Below, piece after piece: positions 42,770 to 52,502 of a stretch of DNA of 64,000 nucleotides. The DNA is from Methylobacterium sp. NMS14P. Its GTDB lineage: Bacteria; Pseudomonadota; Alphaproteobacteria; Rhizobiales; Beijerinckiaceae. A program made the position numbers and the translations under genes. A model generated the notes under the pieces. That model ran no database searches. It had not been told where the DNA came from and worked only from the letters and a program-made list of their open reading frames with translations. The stretch covers positions 1,054,001-1,118,000 of the forward strand of contig NZ_CP087106.1 of NCBI RefSeq assembly GCF_028583545.1, in the 5' to 3' direction. Positions within the stretch are counted from its first letter, which is position 1. Each line of letters opens with the position of its first letter.

Positions 42770-42798
42770 TTGCAGCACGGATTAGCGGTGTCTATCAC
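42770..42798 (+). promoter_or_regulatory. Possible promoter of the amidinotransferase gene
   Basis: TTGCAG (42770-42775) and TATCAC (42793-42798) are spaced by 17 bases, 87 bp upstream of the ATG. The match is moderate. The same 210-bp region must hold the hpnL promoter on the other strand, so the two may be co-regulated. Confidence 0.35.
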
Positions 42799-42885
42799 CC
42801 GTTTGACACACCGGGGGCCAAAGCGGCGGCCGGGCTGAGAAGCCCGCGCAGAAGGCCGCGGCACGTCGCAGAAGGGGCACACGTC

Positions 42886-44061
42886 ATGGAGCGCGAATCA
42901 CCGATCACGGCCCTGGAGGCCGTGACCGACGACACGCATGCGGGCGGTCTCCCGGGCGGGACCGGACCGGGCGTGCCGGCTCCCCAGTCGCCCGTGATGG
43001 CGTGGAACGAGTGGGACCCGCTGGAGGAGGTCATCGTCGGCTCGCTCGACGGCGCCACGATCCCGACCCACCACCTGACGGTGATCTTCAACCTGCCGCG
43101 CGCCGCGCAGCCGTTCTACCGGCTGGCGAGCGGCTGGAAGTATCCGAAGTTCATGAAGAAGCTCGCCCAGGCCGAGCTCGACAACTTCATCACCATCCTG
43201 GCCGGCGAGGGCGTGAAGGTCCGCCGTCCCGACACGGTGGATTTCTCCAAGAAGTTCAAGGCGCCGCGCTGGTCCTCCCGGGGCTTCTGCGTCGCCTGCC
43301 CGCGCGATCCCTACCTCGTCATCGGCGACGAGATCATCGAGAGCCCGATGTGCTGGCGCTCGCGCTACTTCGAGGGCGACGCCTACCGGTCGCTGTTCAA
43401 GGAGTACTTCCGCGCCGGCGCCCGCTGGACCTCGGCGCCGCGCCCGCAGCTGACCGACGACCTCTACAACTACGATTACCGGGTGCCGAACCTGAAGGCC
43501 GGCGAGCCCATGCAGTTCACGGTCAACGAGTTCGAGCCGGTCTTCGACGCCGCCGACTTCGTCCGCTGCGGCCGCGACCTGTTCGTCACCCGCTCCAACG
43601 TGACCAACCTGATGGGCATCGAGTGGCTGCGCCGCCACCTCGGCCCGGGCTTCCGCATCCACGAGATCGAGAGCCGCTGCCCGCAGCCGATGCACATCGA
43701 CTCGTCGTTCATGCCGCTCGCCCCCGGCAAGGTTCTGGTGAACCCGGACTACGTCGACGTCGAGAAGCTCCCGGCGGTGCTCAAGAAGTGGGACGTGCTG
43801 GTCGCCCCGCGCCCCGACCCGGTCGAGGGCTTCATGAGCAAGATCTCGATGTGCTCGCCTTGGACCTCGATCAACGTCCTGGCGATCACCGAGAAGAAGA
43901 TCGTCGTCGACCAGAGCCAGCCGACGCTGATCAAGGCCCTTAAGGACTGGGGCTTCGACCCGATCCCGGCGCCGTTCCTCAGCTACGGCCCGTTCGGCGG
44001 GTCGTTCCACTGCGCGACCCTCGACGTCCGCCGCCGGGGCGTGCTGAAGTCCTACTTCTAG
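42886..44061 (+). CDS. Amidinotransferase of the arginine:glycine amidinotransferase fold
   Basis: The 391-residue enzyme has the AGAT/GATM beta-propeller family pattern: WNEWDPLEEVIVGS near 40, EPVFDAADFVRCGRDLFVTR at about 217, PQPMHIDSSFMPLAPGK with His270, and GGSFHCATLDVRRRG with the probable nucleophile Cys376. Asp221 or Asp224 completes the triad. Family members move the amidino group of arginine to an amine, giving a guanidino product and ornithine. It starts 210 bp from hpnL in the opposite direction, so it shares the promoter region of the hopanoid operon. The cyclitol ether made by HpnI-K-J carries a free amine, and guanidine-substituted cyclitol hopanoids are reported from Methylobacterium. 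I therefore infer that it guanidylates the hopanoid head group. True glycine amidinotransferase activity (guanidinoacetate) is the main alternative. Confidence 0.88.
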   Translation: MERESPITALEAVTDDTHAGGLPGGTGPGVPAPQSPVMAWNEWDPLEEVIVGSLDGATIPTHHLTVIFNLPRAAQPFYRLASGWKYPKFMKKLAQAELDNFITILAGEGVKVRRPDTVDFSKKFKAPRWSSRGFCVACPRDPYLVIGDEIIESPMCWRSRYFEGDAYRSLFKEYFRAGARWTSAPRPQLTDDLYNYDYRVPNLKAGEPMQFTVNEFEPVFDAADFVRCGRDLFVTRSNVTNLMGIEWLRRHLGPGFRIHEIESRCPQPMHIDSSFMPLAPGKVLVNPDYVDVEKLPAVLKKWDVLVAPRPDPVEGFMSKISMCSPWTSINVLAITEKKIVVDQSQPTLIKALKDWGFDPIPAPFLSYGPFGGSFHCATLDVRRRGVLKSYF

Positions 44062-44103
44062 GATCCTGGACGATCCCGTCCCGCGCCAGGATCGGGCGCG
44101 GGT

Positions 44104-44127
44104 CCCCTCTCCCGTTCGGGAGAGGGG
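44104..44127. repeat. Perfect 11-bp-stem palindrome after the amidinotransferase gene
   Basis: CCCCTCTCCCG and CGGGAGAGGGG are exact complements with a TT centre, 42 bp after the stop. It may terminate transcription, or be a copy of the CT/GA-rich dispersed palindromes common in proteobacterial intergenic DNA. Confidence 0.6.
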
Positions 44128-44213
44128 GCGCGTCGAGCCCTGCGGTCCACGTCGCTGTCAGCGACCGCGATGTGCCGACATCCTAGTCGGCACCGGGGAG
44201 GGGTCATCGGCGC

Positions 44214-45224
44214 CTAACGCGCCGCGATCCCGGCGATCAGCGCCGCGTTGAACCCCTCCGGGTCGGACATCTGCGGCGCGTGGCCGAGATCCGGGAACTC
44301 CACGAGCCGCGCGCCCGGGATGGCCCTGGCGGCCGCCTTGCCGAGCTCGGGATAGTTGCCGAGGCTCGCCCGCACCTCCGGCGGCGCGAGGTCCTTGCCG
44401 ATCGCCGTGTTGTCCTTCTGGCCGATCAGGAGCAGCGTCGGCACCGCGATCTGCGGGAACCGGTAGACCACCGGCTGGGTGAGGATCATGTCGTAGAGCA
44501 GCGCCGAGTCCCAGGCGACCGCCTCCCTGCCGGGGCCGCCGTTGAGGCCCGCCAGCATCGTCACCCAGGGCTCGTAGCGGGGCTCCCAGGCGCCGGCGTA
44601 GTAGGTCGCCGTCTCGTAGGCCCGGATCGAGGCCGCCGTCACCTTCAGCTCGCGCTGGTACCATTGCTCCACCGAGGTCGGCGGCACGCCCTTGGCGACC
44701 CAGTCCTCCAGGCCGATCGGGTTGACCAGCACGAGCTGCTCCACCGCCTTCGGGTAGAGCAGGGCGTAGTGGGCCGCCAGCATGCCGCCCGTGGAGTGGC
44801 CGACCAGGATCGGGCGCTCGATCCCGAGCTTGGCCAGGAGCGCGCGGGTGTTCTCGGCGAGCTGCCGGAAGGTGAACTGGTAGGCCGCCGGCTTGCTCGA
44901 CTTGCAGAAGCCGATCTGGTCCGGCGCGATCACCCGGTATCCGGCCGCGCTCAGCGCCCGGATCTGGCTCTCCCAGGTGGCCGCGCAGAAGTTCTTGCCG
45001 TGCAGCAGCACCGCGGTCCGGCCGTTCGGCGTCGCCGGGCGGACGTCGAGATAGGCCATCTGCAGCGGCTGGCGCTGCGACGTGAACTGGAACCGCTCCA
45101 CCTCGAACGGGTAGGCGAAGCCCTCGAGTTCCGGCCCGTAGGTCGGCTGCGGCGGCGGCTCCGCGGAAGCGGGTCCCGGTGGCAGCAGGGCCAGCAGGAC
45201 GGAGGCGAGGAGGGTTCGGAGCAT
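44214..45224 (-). CDS. Secreted alpha/beta-fold hydrolase
   Basis: The 336-residue protein has a signal peptide (LLASVLLALLPPGPASA) and an alpha/beta hydrolase core: AVLLHGKNFC forms the oxyanion region, VGHSTGGM holds the nucleophile Ser144, LIGQKDNTAIG carries the acidic residue and DLGHAP the His. It should act in the periplasm on an ester or similar substrate, which cannot be named. Family relatives are often annotated as alpha/beta hydrolases only. It is convergent with the amidinotransferase gene and divergent from the small periplasmic gene to its right. Confidence 0.85.
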   Translation of the reverse strand: MLRTLLASVLLALLPPGPASAEPPPQPTYGPELEGFAYPFEVERFQFTSQRQPLQMAYLDVRPATPNGRTAVLLHGKNFCAATWESQIRALSAAGYRVIAPDQIGFCKSSKPAAYQFTFRQLAENTRALLAKLGIERPILVGHSTGGMLAAHYALLYPKAVEQLVLVNPIGLEDWVAKGVPPTSVEQWYQRELKVTAASIRAYETATYYAGAWEPRYEPWVTMLAGLNGGPGREAVAWDSALLYDMILTQPVVYRFPQIAVPTLLLIGQKDNTAIGKDLAPPEVRASLGNYPELGKAAARAIPGARLVEFPDLGHAPQMSDPEGFNAALIAGIAAR

Positions 45225-45389
45225 GGCCGCGTCGGAGCCTGATCTGCGAGCGGCGTGCGGCGCCGCGCCGCCCGCTCAGATCGGTCATCCGGGCGCCCCT
45301 GTCCACGCCCCGCGGAGCGGCGCGGCTTCGCGCCCGCCGCCGGGCGCGCTATCTCCCAAGGGCGACCGTCTCCCGCCGCGGATGTCCCG

Positions 45390-45878
45390 ATGCTGCGTCT
45401 CACCCCCCTGACCGTCCTCGCGGGCGCGCTCCTGCTCGGGCCGGCCCCGGCCCGGGCGGCGGATGCCTGCGACGTCCTCGCCGCGCGGGTGATCCGCACC
45501 ACCGGCGCCTCCCTGGCCGGGCGCGCCGGCCCCGTGGCGGTGTTCCGGGCGCAGGATGCCGAGCGGCTGAGCCTCGATTGCCGCGCCCCCGCCCGGATCA
45601 CCGTGGCCTCCCGCGACCGCGAGCCGGCGCCGGCCTACTTCGTCCTGATCGGCCGCGCCGCGCAGGCGCTCGCCGGGGCGGACGCCGCCGCGATCGAGGT
45701 GCTGGCGCTCAACCTCCACCAGGCCAGCCTGCTGGCGGATGCCCCGCGCCGGGGCGGTGCCGGCCGGATCCTGATGCTGTGCGAGACCGGACCGCGCACC
45801 GACGCCCTCTGGGAGGACCGCACGGTCTGCCGGGTCGCGCCCCGGCCCGGGCTTTCGCGGATCCGCCGCGCGGGCTAG
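45390..45878 (+). CDS. Small periplasmic protein of unknown function
   Basis: The 162-residue protein begins with a clear signal peptide ([20 protein letters not shown]) ending before [12 protein letters not shown]. Four cysteines in the mature part (in [20 protein letters not shown] and RTVCRVA) could form two disulfides. I do not recognise the family. ATG 45390 is chosen because it begins the signal peptide; the upstream open frame is not protein-like. It ends 10 bp before kdsA and may share its transcript. Confidence 0.65.
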   Translation: MLRLTPLTVLAGALLLGPAPARAADACDVLAARVIRTTGASLAGRAGPVAVFRAQDAERLSLDCRAPARITVASRDREPAPAYFVLIGRAAQALAGADAAAIEVLALNLHQASLLADAPRRGGAGRILMLCETGPRTDALWEDRTVCRVAPRPGLSRIRRAG

Positions 45879-45888
45879 ACCGGCCGGC

Positions 45889-46743
45889 ATGTCGAAGATC
45901 GAGACACCCGGCCCCGTCGTCCAAGTCGGCGACGCGCGCTTCGCCAACCACCTGCCGCTGACGCTGATCGCCGGCCCGTGCCAGCTCGAAGGGCGCCAGC
46001 ACGCCCTGGAGATCGCCGCCGCCCTCAAGGAGATGGCCGCGGGCCTGGGCGTCGGCCTCGTGTTCAAGACCTCCTTCGACAAGGCCAACCGCACCTCGGG
46101 CAGCGCCGCCCGGGGCATCGGCCTCGACGGGGCGCTTCCGGTCTTCGCCGAGATCCGCGAGACCCTCGGGCTGCCGGTGCTGACCGACGTGCACGCCGCC
46201 GAGCAGTGCGCCCCCGCCGCCGAGGCGGTGGACGTTCTCCAGATCCCCGCCTTCCTGTGCCGCCAGACCGACCTGCTGCTGGCCGCCGCCGCCACCGGCC
46301 GGGCGGTCAACATCAAGAAGGGCCAGTTCCTGGCGCCCTGGGACATGAAGCACGTCGCCGCCAAGGTGACGGAGGCGGGCAATCCCAACGTCATCGTCAC
46401 CGAGCGCGGCGCCTCGTTCGGCTACAACACGCTGGTGTCGGACATGCGCAGCCTGCCGATCATGGCGCAGGTGACGCAGGGCGCGCCGGTGGTGTTCGAC
46501 GCCACCCACTCGGTGCAGCAGCCCGGCGGGCAGGGGGCGAGTTCCGGCGGCCAGCGGGAATTCGTCGCCGTCCTCGCCCGCGCCGCCGTGGCGGTGGGCG
46601 TGGCGGGCGTGTTCATCGAGACCCATCCCGACCCGGACCGGGCACCGTCCGACGGCCCTAACATGGTGGCGCTGAAGGACATGCCGGCCCTGCTCGAGGA
46701 GCTCCTCGCCTTCGACCGCCTCGCCAAGCGCCGGACCGCCTGA
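45889..46743 (+). CDS. kdsA: 3-deoxy-D-manno-octulosonate 8-phosphate synthase
   Basis: The 284-residue KdsA condenses phosphoenolpyruvate with arabinose 5-phosphate to give Kdo-8-phosphate, needed for lipopolysaccharide and for the Kdo linker implied by kpsS and kps[11 protein letters not shown] has Cys31 where metal-independent enzymes carry Asn, so this is a metal-dependent (class II) Kds[35 protein letters not shown] and [13 protein letters not shown] are family motifs. kdsB and pyrG, common partners, are absent. Confidence 0.95.
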   Translation: MSKIETPGPVVQVGDARFANHLPLTLIAGPCQLEGRQHALEIAAALKEMAAGLGVGLVFKTSFDKANRTSGSAARGIGLDGALPVFAEIRETLGLPVLTDVHAAEQCAPAAEAVDVLQIPAFLCRQTDLLLAAAATGRAVNIKKGQFLAPWDMKHVAAKVTEAGNPNVIVTERGASFGYNTLVSDMRSLPIMAQVTQGAPVVFDATHSVQQPGGQGASSGGQREFVAVLARAAVAVGVAGVFIETHPDPDRAPSDGPNMVALKDMPALLEELLAFDRLAKRRTA

Positions 46744-46748
46744 CAGGC

Positions 46749-47423
46749 TCAGGCGGCCGCCGGCTCCAGGACGTGGATCCGCAGGGGCTGGACGAGGCCG
46801 AAGTGCCCGTCGGCCTCGCGCGCCGCGGCCCTGAGGAAGGCCTGCTCCACTACGGATCGCCGGTCCCGGATGGTCGCCTCGCGGGCCGGGTCCACGGCGC
46901 TGACGCGGGCGAGGAAGGCGTCGAGGGAGTCGAAGCGCTCCCGCCGCGCGATCGTCGCGTCGCGGCGGCACGTGTAGGCGCCGCGGGCGAGGGCCGCCGC
47001 GATGGCGTCCTGGGCGGCGGCGCGGACCGCGGTCTCGTCCTCGATCGGCCGCAGCGCGTCGAAGAAGCTGCCCTCCGCCAGGGGCTCGACCACGACGAGC
47101 CGTCCGCCCGGGACCAGCACGCGCGCCGCCTCGGCGAGGGCCGCCGCCGGGTCCGGGACGTGGTGGAGCGCGTTCAGCATCACGGCGCCGTCGAAGCTGG
47201 CGTCGGGGAAGGGCAGGGCCTCGCCGGTCGCGGCCTCGAAGCGCGCCTCCGGCACGGAGTCCCGCGCCCGGGCGAGCGCCGCCGCGCCGGGATCGATCCC
47301 GGTGACCCGCGCGCCCGCGTCGACCAGCCGCCGCGCGAGCGTGCCGGGGCCGCACCCGATATCGACGATCCGCTTGCCGGCCAGCGGCGCGAAGCTGTCG
47401 CGGATCAGGGTCAGGGCATCCAT
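46749..47423 (-). CDS. Class I SAM-dependent methyltransferase
   Basis: The 224-residue protein has a UbiE/Methyltransf_11-like domain: IVDIGCGPGTLARRLVDAG is motif I at about residues 19-37, VTGIDPG holds the ribose-binding Asp, DASFDGAVMLNALHHVPDP is motif post-I and GGRLVVVEPL is motif III. The acceptor is unknown. ATG 47423 has a GGAGG site; the longer frame upstream is not supported. It is convergent with kdsA at a 5-bp distance. Confidence 0.85.
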   Translation of the reverse strand: MDALTLIRDSFAPLAGKRIVDIGCGPGTLARRLVDAGARVTGIDPGAAALARARDSVPEARFEAATGEALPFPDASFDGAVMLNALHHVPDPAAALAEAARVLVPGGRLVVVEPLAEGSFFDALRPIEDETAVRAAAQDAIAAALARGAYTCRRDATIARRERFDSLDAFLARVSAVDPAREATIRDRRSVVEQAFLRAAAREADGHFGLVQPLRIHVLEPAAA

Positions 47424-47756
47424 CGTCGGTCCTCCGCGCGTAACCGTAGCACGGCCGGGCCGGGAGAGGATGGATTTCCTCCGCGCGTTCGGAGCGGCCG
47501 TCGCGGCGACAGGACAGAAGTCTCGCGCGCCGCAGTCGTCACGGCAGCCACGGACGGTTCCGCCCAAGAGTTCGGAGGCTCTTGGCGAAGAGGCACCCAA
47601 GCTTGACCGCAGTCGACGGAGAGGCGGGAACGATGAACGGCGGTTCATAATCCCGACTGAGTGCGGATTCGCACGCAAGCCCGCCGTGAAATCTGGAACT
47701 GTCCGGATGCGGCCACGTTATTGGGCATGTTCGATCGAGGATCGAGAAGGAACACT
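47424..47756. promoter_or_regulatory. Divergent gap before the Gly/Tyr-rich gene
   Basis: 333 bases with no supported gene, lying between the divergent methyltransferase and the Gly/Tyr-rich gene. Promoters for both are expected. Nothing structured stands out beyond normal composition. Confidence 0.4.
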
Positions 47757-48095
47757 ATGCGCAAGATCGGTATCATCGCCACTGCTGCCGCCATGGCCCT
47801 CGGCAGCGTTGCCGTCACGACGAGCGCCGAGGCGCGTCCCTACGGCTATCACGGCGGCTACGGTGGCTACGGCCACGGCTACTACCGCGGCCGTCGCGGC
47901 ATCGGCACCGGTGCCGCCATCGGCCTCGGCATCGCCGGCCTCGCGGCCGGTGCGATCGCCGCGGGCGCGGCCCGCGACAGCTACTACGGCGGTGGCTACG
48001 GCTACGCCCCGTCCTACGGCTACGGCTACGCCCCGGTCTACGGCGGCTACGGCTACGCCGCTCCGGGCTACGGCTACTACGGCTACGGCTACTGA
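47757..48095 (+). CDS. Small secreted Gly/Tyr-rich protein with a glycine zipper
   Basis: The 112-residue protein has a signal peptide (IIATAAAMALGSVAVTTSAEA), a basic Gly/Tyr stretch (YHGGYGGYGHGYYRGRRG), a glycine-zipper hydrophobic segment (GTGAAIGLGIAGLAAGAIAAG at residues 51-70) and a C-terminal region of repeated GYGYAP-like units. This layout is common in small cell-envelope proteins of Methylobacterium and other rhizobiales. Function is unknown; a surface or membrane-associated structural role is plausible. ATG 47757 follows AGAAGGA, and a clear hairpin terminator follows. Confidence 0.8.
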   Translation: MRKIGIIATAAAMALGSVAVTTSAEARPYGYHGGYGGYGHGYYRGRRGIGTGAAIGLGIAGLAAGAIAAGAARDSYYGGGYGYAPSYGYGYAPVYGGYGYAAPGYGYYGYGY

Positions 48096-48118
48096 GATCG
48101 GAGATCCGGAAGGATCGG

Positions 48119-48144
48119 GGGCGACCGGCGCGAGCCGGTCGCCC
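48119..48144 (+). terminator. Hairpin terminator after the Gly/Tyr-rich gene
   Basis: GGGCGACCGGC pairs with GCCGGTCGCCC across a GCGA loop and is followed by TTCTCGTTTG. It starts 24 bp after the stop and also lies 15 bp beyond the convergent queF stop. Confidence 0.75.
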
Positions 48145-48159
48145 TTCTCGTTTGTCCGG

Positions 48160-48612
48160 TCAGCGTCCGCGGTAGGGCGGCACGCCGGGGTCCGGCAGCC
48201 ACGCGTTCTTCGGCAGTTCGCCCGTCTGCCAGAACACGTCGATCGGGATGCCGCCGCGGGGATACCAGAAGCCGCCGATGCGCAGGTAGCGCGGCTCCAG
48301 CAGGTCGCGGAGCCGCTTGCCGATCGCCACCGTGCAATCCTCGTGGAACGCGCCGTGATTGCGGAACGACCCGAGGTAGAGCTTCAGCGACTTCGACTCC
48401 ACGAGCCAGTCACCCGGCACGTAGTCGATCACCAGGATCGCGAAATCCGGCTGCCCGGTGACCGGGCAGATCGAGGTGAATTCGGGCGCGGTGAACCGGG
48501 CGACGTAGTCGGTGTCCGCGTGCGGGTTCGGGACCCGGTCGAGCCGCGCCTCCTCGGGCGAAGTGGGGAAGGGCGTCGGCTGGCCGAGTTGGAGATCGTC
48601 GGTGGAGGTCAT
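48160..48612 (-). CDS. queF: NADPH-dependent 7-cyano-7-deazaguanine reductase
   Basis: The 150-residue protein is a unimodular (type I) QueF, which reduces preQ0 to preQ1 in queuosine synthesis. Cys49 in [11 protein letters not shown] forms the thioimide with the substrate, Asp56 is the proton donor, and ESKSLK at 72-77 is the QueF signature for NADPH binding, followed by [17 protein letters not shown] 48612 is used; an upstream in-frame ATG adds residues not seen in the family. Other queuosine genes are not in the window. Confidence 0.95.
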   Translation of the reverse strand: MTSTDDLQLGQPTPFPTSPEEARLDRVPNPHADTDYVARFTAPEFTSICPVTGQPDFAILVIDYVPGDWLVESKSLKLYLGSFRNHGAFHEDCTVAIGKRLRDLLEPRYLRIGGFWYPRGGIPIDVFWQTGELPKNAWLPDPGVPPYRGR

Positions 48613-48764
48613 GGGCGGCCATATAGAGCCTCCCGGCGCGGCGCGCATCCGCCTGATCCGCGACGCTTTCCCGGGCGAACCCGGCTGTGCGCCGTCACAG
48701 TCCCGGCGCTTGCCGCCGGCCGCGGCTTGACGGATAAGCCGCCGCGATGCGCCGCACCCTCTGA

Positions 48765-50500
<1,736 letters not shown>

Positions 50501-50556
50501 GGCAGTCGGCGAGGCACTCCCCCTCGCTGCCCACGCATCGCAGCCGCTTCGCCCCG

Positions 50557-50693
50557 TCATTCCGGGGCCGCGCAGCGGAGCCCGGAACCCAGGTCCGCTG
50601 TCGGAGCGAGATCTGGGCGCGTCGGCTTGTCTGGATTGCCCGCCCCCGGCGTGCCCCTCCGGGTCCGGGCTCGCCTGCGGCGCCCCGGAATGA
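50557..50693. repeat. Dispersed inverted-repeat element between DUF3574 and the cyclase gene
   Basis: TCATTCCGGGGC at 50557-50568 and GCCCCGGAATGA at 50682-50693 are exact 12-base inverted repeats enclosing about 110 bp that carries further copies of CCCGGAACCC-like and CCGGGCTCGC-like words. Such CATTCCGGGG elements are familiar interspersed repeats of alphaproteobacterial intergenic regions. Confidence 0.6.
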
Positions 50694-50704
50694 TGGCGCC
50701 CGCC

Positions 50705-51907
50705 TCAGGTCATCGCCGCACCGGACGGCTCCCCCGGCACGGTCCAGACCCGCATCGGCCGCGACAGGCCCCGCAGCTCGATCGTCCCGACGGGCTCCAG
50801 CGGCCGGGCGCACCGTTCGGCGAAGGAGTCCGAAACGAGGAGCTCGTGGCCGAGGGCCGCGCACTGGCTCTCGATCCGGCTGGCCTCGTTGACCGCCCGC
50901 CCGATGATCGTGAAGTCGAGGCGCCGCTCGGTCCCGACATTGCCGTAGATGACCGTCCCGAAATGCACGACGCACTCGGCCGGGAGTTCGGGCAGCCCCG
51001 CGGCGCGGCGGCGGGCGTTGAGCGCCGCGTTGGCGGTGAGCCCCTCGATCGCGGCGTCGAGGGCGCCGCCGCAGACCGGGCAGGGCAGGGTGTCGGCGTC
51101 CGGGACCGGGAAGATCGCCAGGAAGCCGTCGCCTAAGAATTTCAGGATCTCGCCGCCGTGCCGTGCCACCGGGTCGCCGAGGGCGTCGAAATGCTCGTTG
51201 AGCCACGTGACCATGTCGGCCGGATCCACCCGGTCGGCCAGGGCCGTGAAGCCGCGCAGGTCGGTCAGCAGGATCGCGGCCGGCACGGCCCGTCCCTCGC
51301 CCCGCCGGATCTGGCCGTCGAGGATGCGCTCGGCGGTGGATCGGCCGAGATAGGTGGCCGACACTTCCCGGAACGTGTGGGCGAGTCCCATCTTGGCCAT
51401 CGCCAGCGTCAGGAACGGCAGGACACCGGCGATCGCGGCGAGGTCCGCCTCGGTGAAACCGGCGGCGGCGCGGGTGCAGAACGAGACCGCGATGCCCCGC
51501 AGCGCGGTGCCGGGGGCGAACTCGGCGATGTGCAGCACGTAGTCGACGCCGCCCTGCGCCCCGAGGGCTTTCAGGACCGGGAAGTCCACCGCCAGCCCGG
51601 GCGCGTCGAGGCGCCAGCGGCCGAAGGTCTCGCCCGTCTCCACCAGGGCGTAGACGGGGCTCAGGAGCCAGTCGCTCTCCTCGTCGGCGCCGTGGGCGTT
51701 GGCGACGAAGGACATGCCCTCGCCCGCGTGCCAGTTCAGGCTGACGCCGCGCAGCGTCGGGTCCAGGGCCGGCGCCATGACGCTGACCCGCCAGACGGGG
51801 AGGCCGGCCTCGACCAGCGACTCGCAGAAGCCCGCGAGCAGGGTGTCGTGGTCGTCGGTCGCCGTGGCGTGCGCGGCGATCCAGCGTCCCAGATGCGTCA
51901 GGTCCAT
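50705..51907 (-). CDS. Adenylate/guanylate cyclase domain protein (class III)
   Basis: The 400-residue soluble protein has a GAF-like N-terminal sensor region of about 200 residues and a C-terminal class III cyclase catalytic domain. ILLTDLRGFTALADR carries the first metal Asp, GGEILKFLGDGFLAIFP the second, and VHFGTVIYGNVGTERRLDFTIIGRAVNEASRIE the transition-state Asn and substrate region. It should make cAMP (or cGMP) from the nucleoside triphosphate. A Cys pair in LPCPVCGG, in an insert of the catalytic domain, is unusual. It is divergent from the FtsB-like gene. Confidence 0.87.
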   Translation of the reverse strand: MDLTHLGRWIAAHATATDDHDTLLAGFCESLVEAGLPVWRVSVMAPALDPTLRGVSLNWHAGEGMSFVANAHGADEESDWLLSPVYALVETGETFGRWRLDAPGLAVDFPVLKALGAQGGVDYVLHIAEFAPGTALRGIAVSFCTRAAAGFTEADLAAIAGVLPFLTLAMAKMGLAHTFREVSATYLGRSTAERILDGQIRRGEGRAVPAAILLTDLRGFTALADRVDPADMVTWLNEHFDALGDPVARHGGEILKFLGDGFLAIFPVPDADTLPCPVCGGALDAAIEGLTANAALNARRRAAGLPELPAECVVHFGTVIYGNVGTERRLDFTIIGRAVNEASRIESQCAALGHELLVSDSFAERCARPLEPVGTIELRGLSRPMRVWTVPGEPSGAAMT

Positions 51908-52019
51908 GCCTCAGGCTCGCCCCTGTTCGTCCCGGCCGCGGTCCGGCCCCGTCGCGGTCCTGTCCCGACCGCGGCGCGGTCGAAAAGAACCGTTAACCTT
52001 TCCGCGCGAGGGTCGCGCC

Positions 52020-52331
52020 ATGGTCGTGCGCCGCCGAGTCAGAATGGTCGTGTTGCCGCTGGGTCTCTGGACCCTGTCGGCGCTCGTGGTCGGCTATTTC
52101 GTGTGGCAGGCCGAGAGTGGCAACCGCGGCCTCGAGGCCAAGAAGGCCCTTAAGATCCGCGCCTACGGCCTCAGCCAGGAGCTCGCCGCCGTGAAGGCCG
52201 AGCGCGCCGTCTGGGAGCATCGGGTGAACCTGCTCAAGAGCGACCAGATCGACCGCGACCTCTTGGAGGAGCGTGCCCGGATCGTCCTGGGCCGGGTCCA
52301 CGCCAACGACGTGGTCATCATCACGCCCTGA
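52020..52331 (+). CDS. Septum formation initiator family protein (FtsB/DivIC-like)
   Basis: The 103-residue protein has one membrane helix at about residues 9-29 (VVLPLGLWTLSALVVGYFVWQ) followed by a coiled coil (LEAKKALKIRAYGLSQELAAVKAERAVWEHRV) and a short C-terminal segment with DLLEERARIVLGRVHANDVV. This is the architecture of FtsB, a bitopic divisome protein. Position between eno and pdhA is typical for alphaproteobacteria. ATG 52020 follows GCGAGGG; an upstream open frame is not needed. Confidence 0.9.
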   Translation: MVVRRRVRMVVLPLGLWTLSALVVGYFVWQAESGNRGLEAKKALKIRAYGLSQELAAVKAERAVWEHRVNLLKSDQIDRDLLEERARIVLGRVHANDVVIITP

Positions 52332-52502
52332 CAGTTCCGCGGAGGTCCCGCGATTGACCCGCGGAAGTCCAGGGGCCCGTTTTCCTTAGTCCCGAAAGTC
52401 TTCTGACAAGAGCGGCTTCCTGTCAGAGCGGCAGCCCTCGCTTTCCAATCGTCGCTGTCCTACACCCCCACGAAGTCGCGTGGAATCACGGGGAGAGCGC
52501 CG

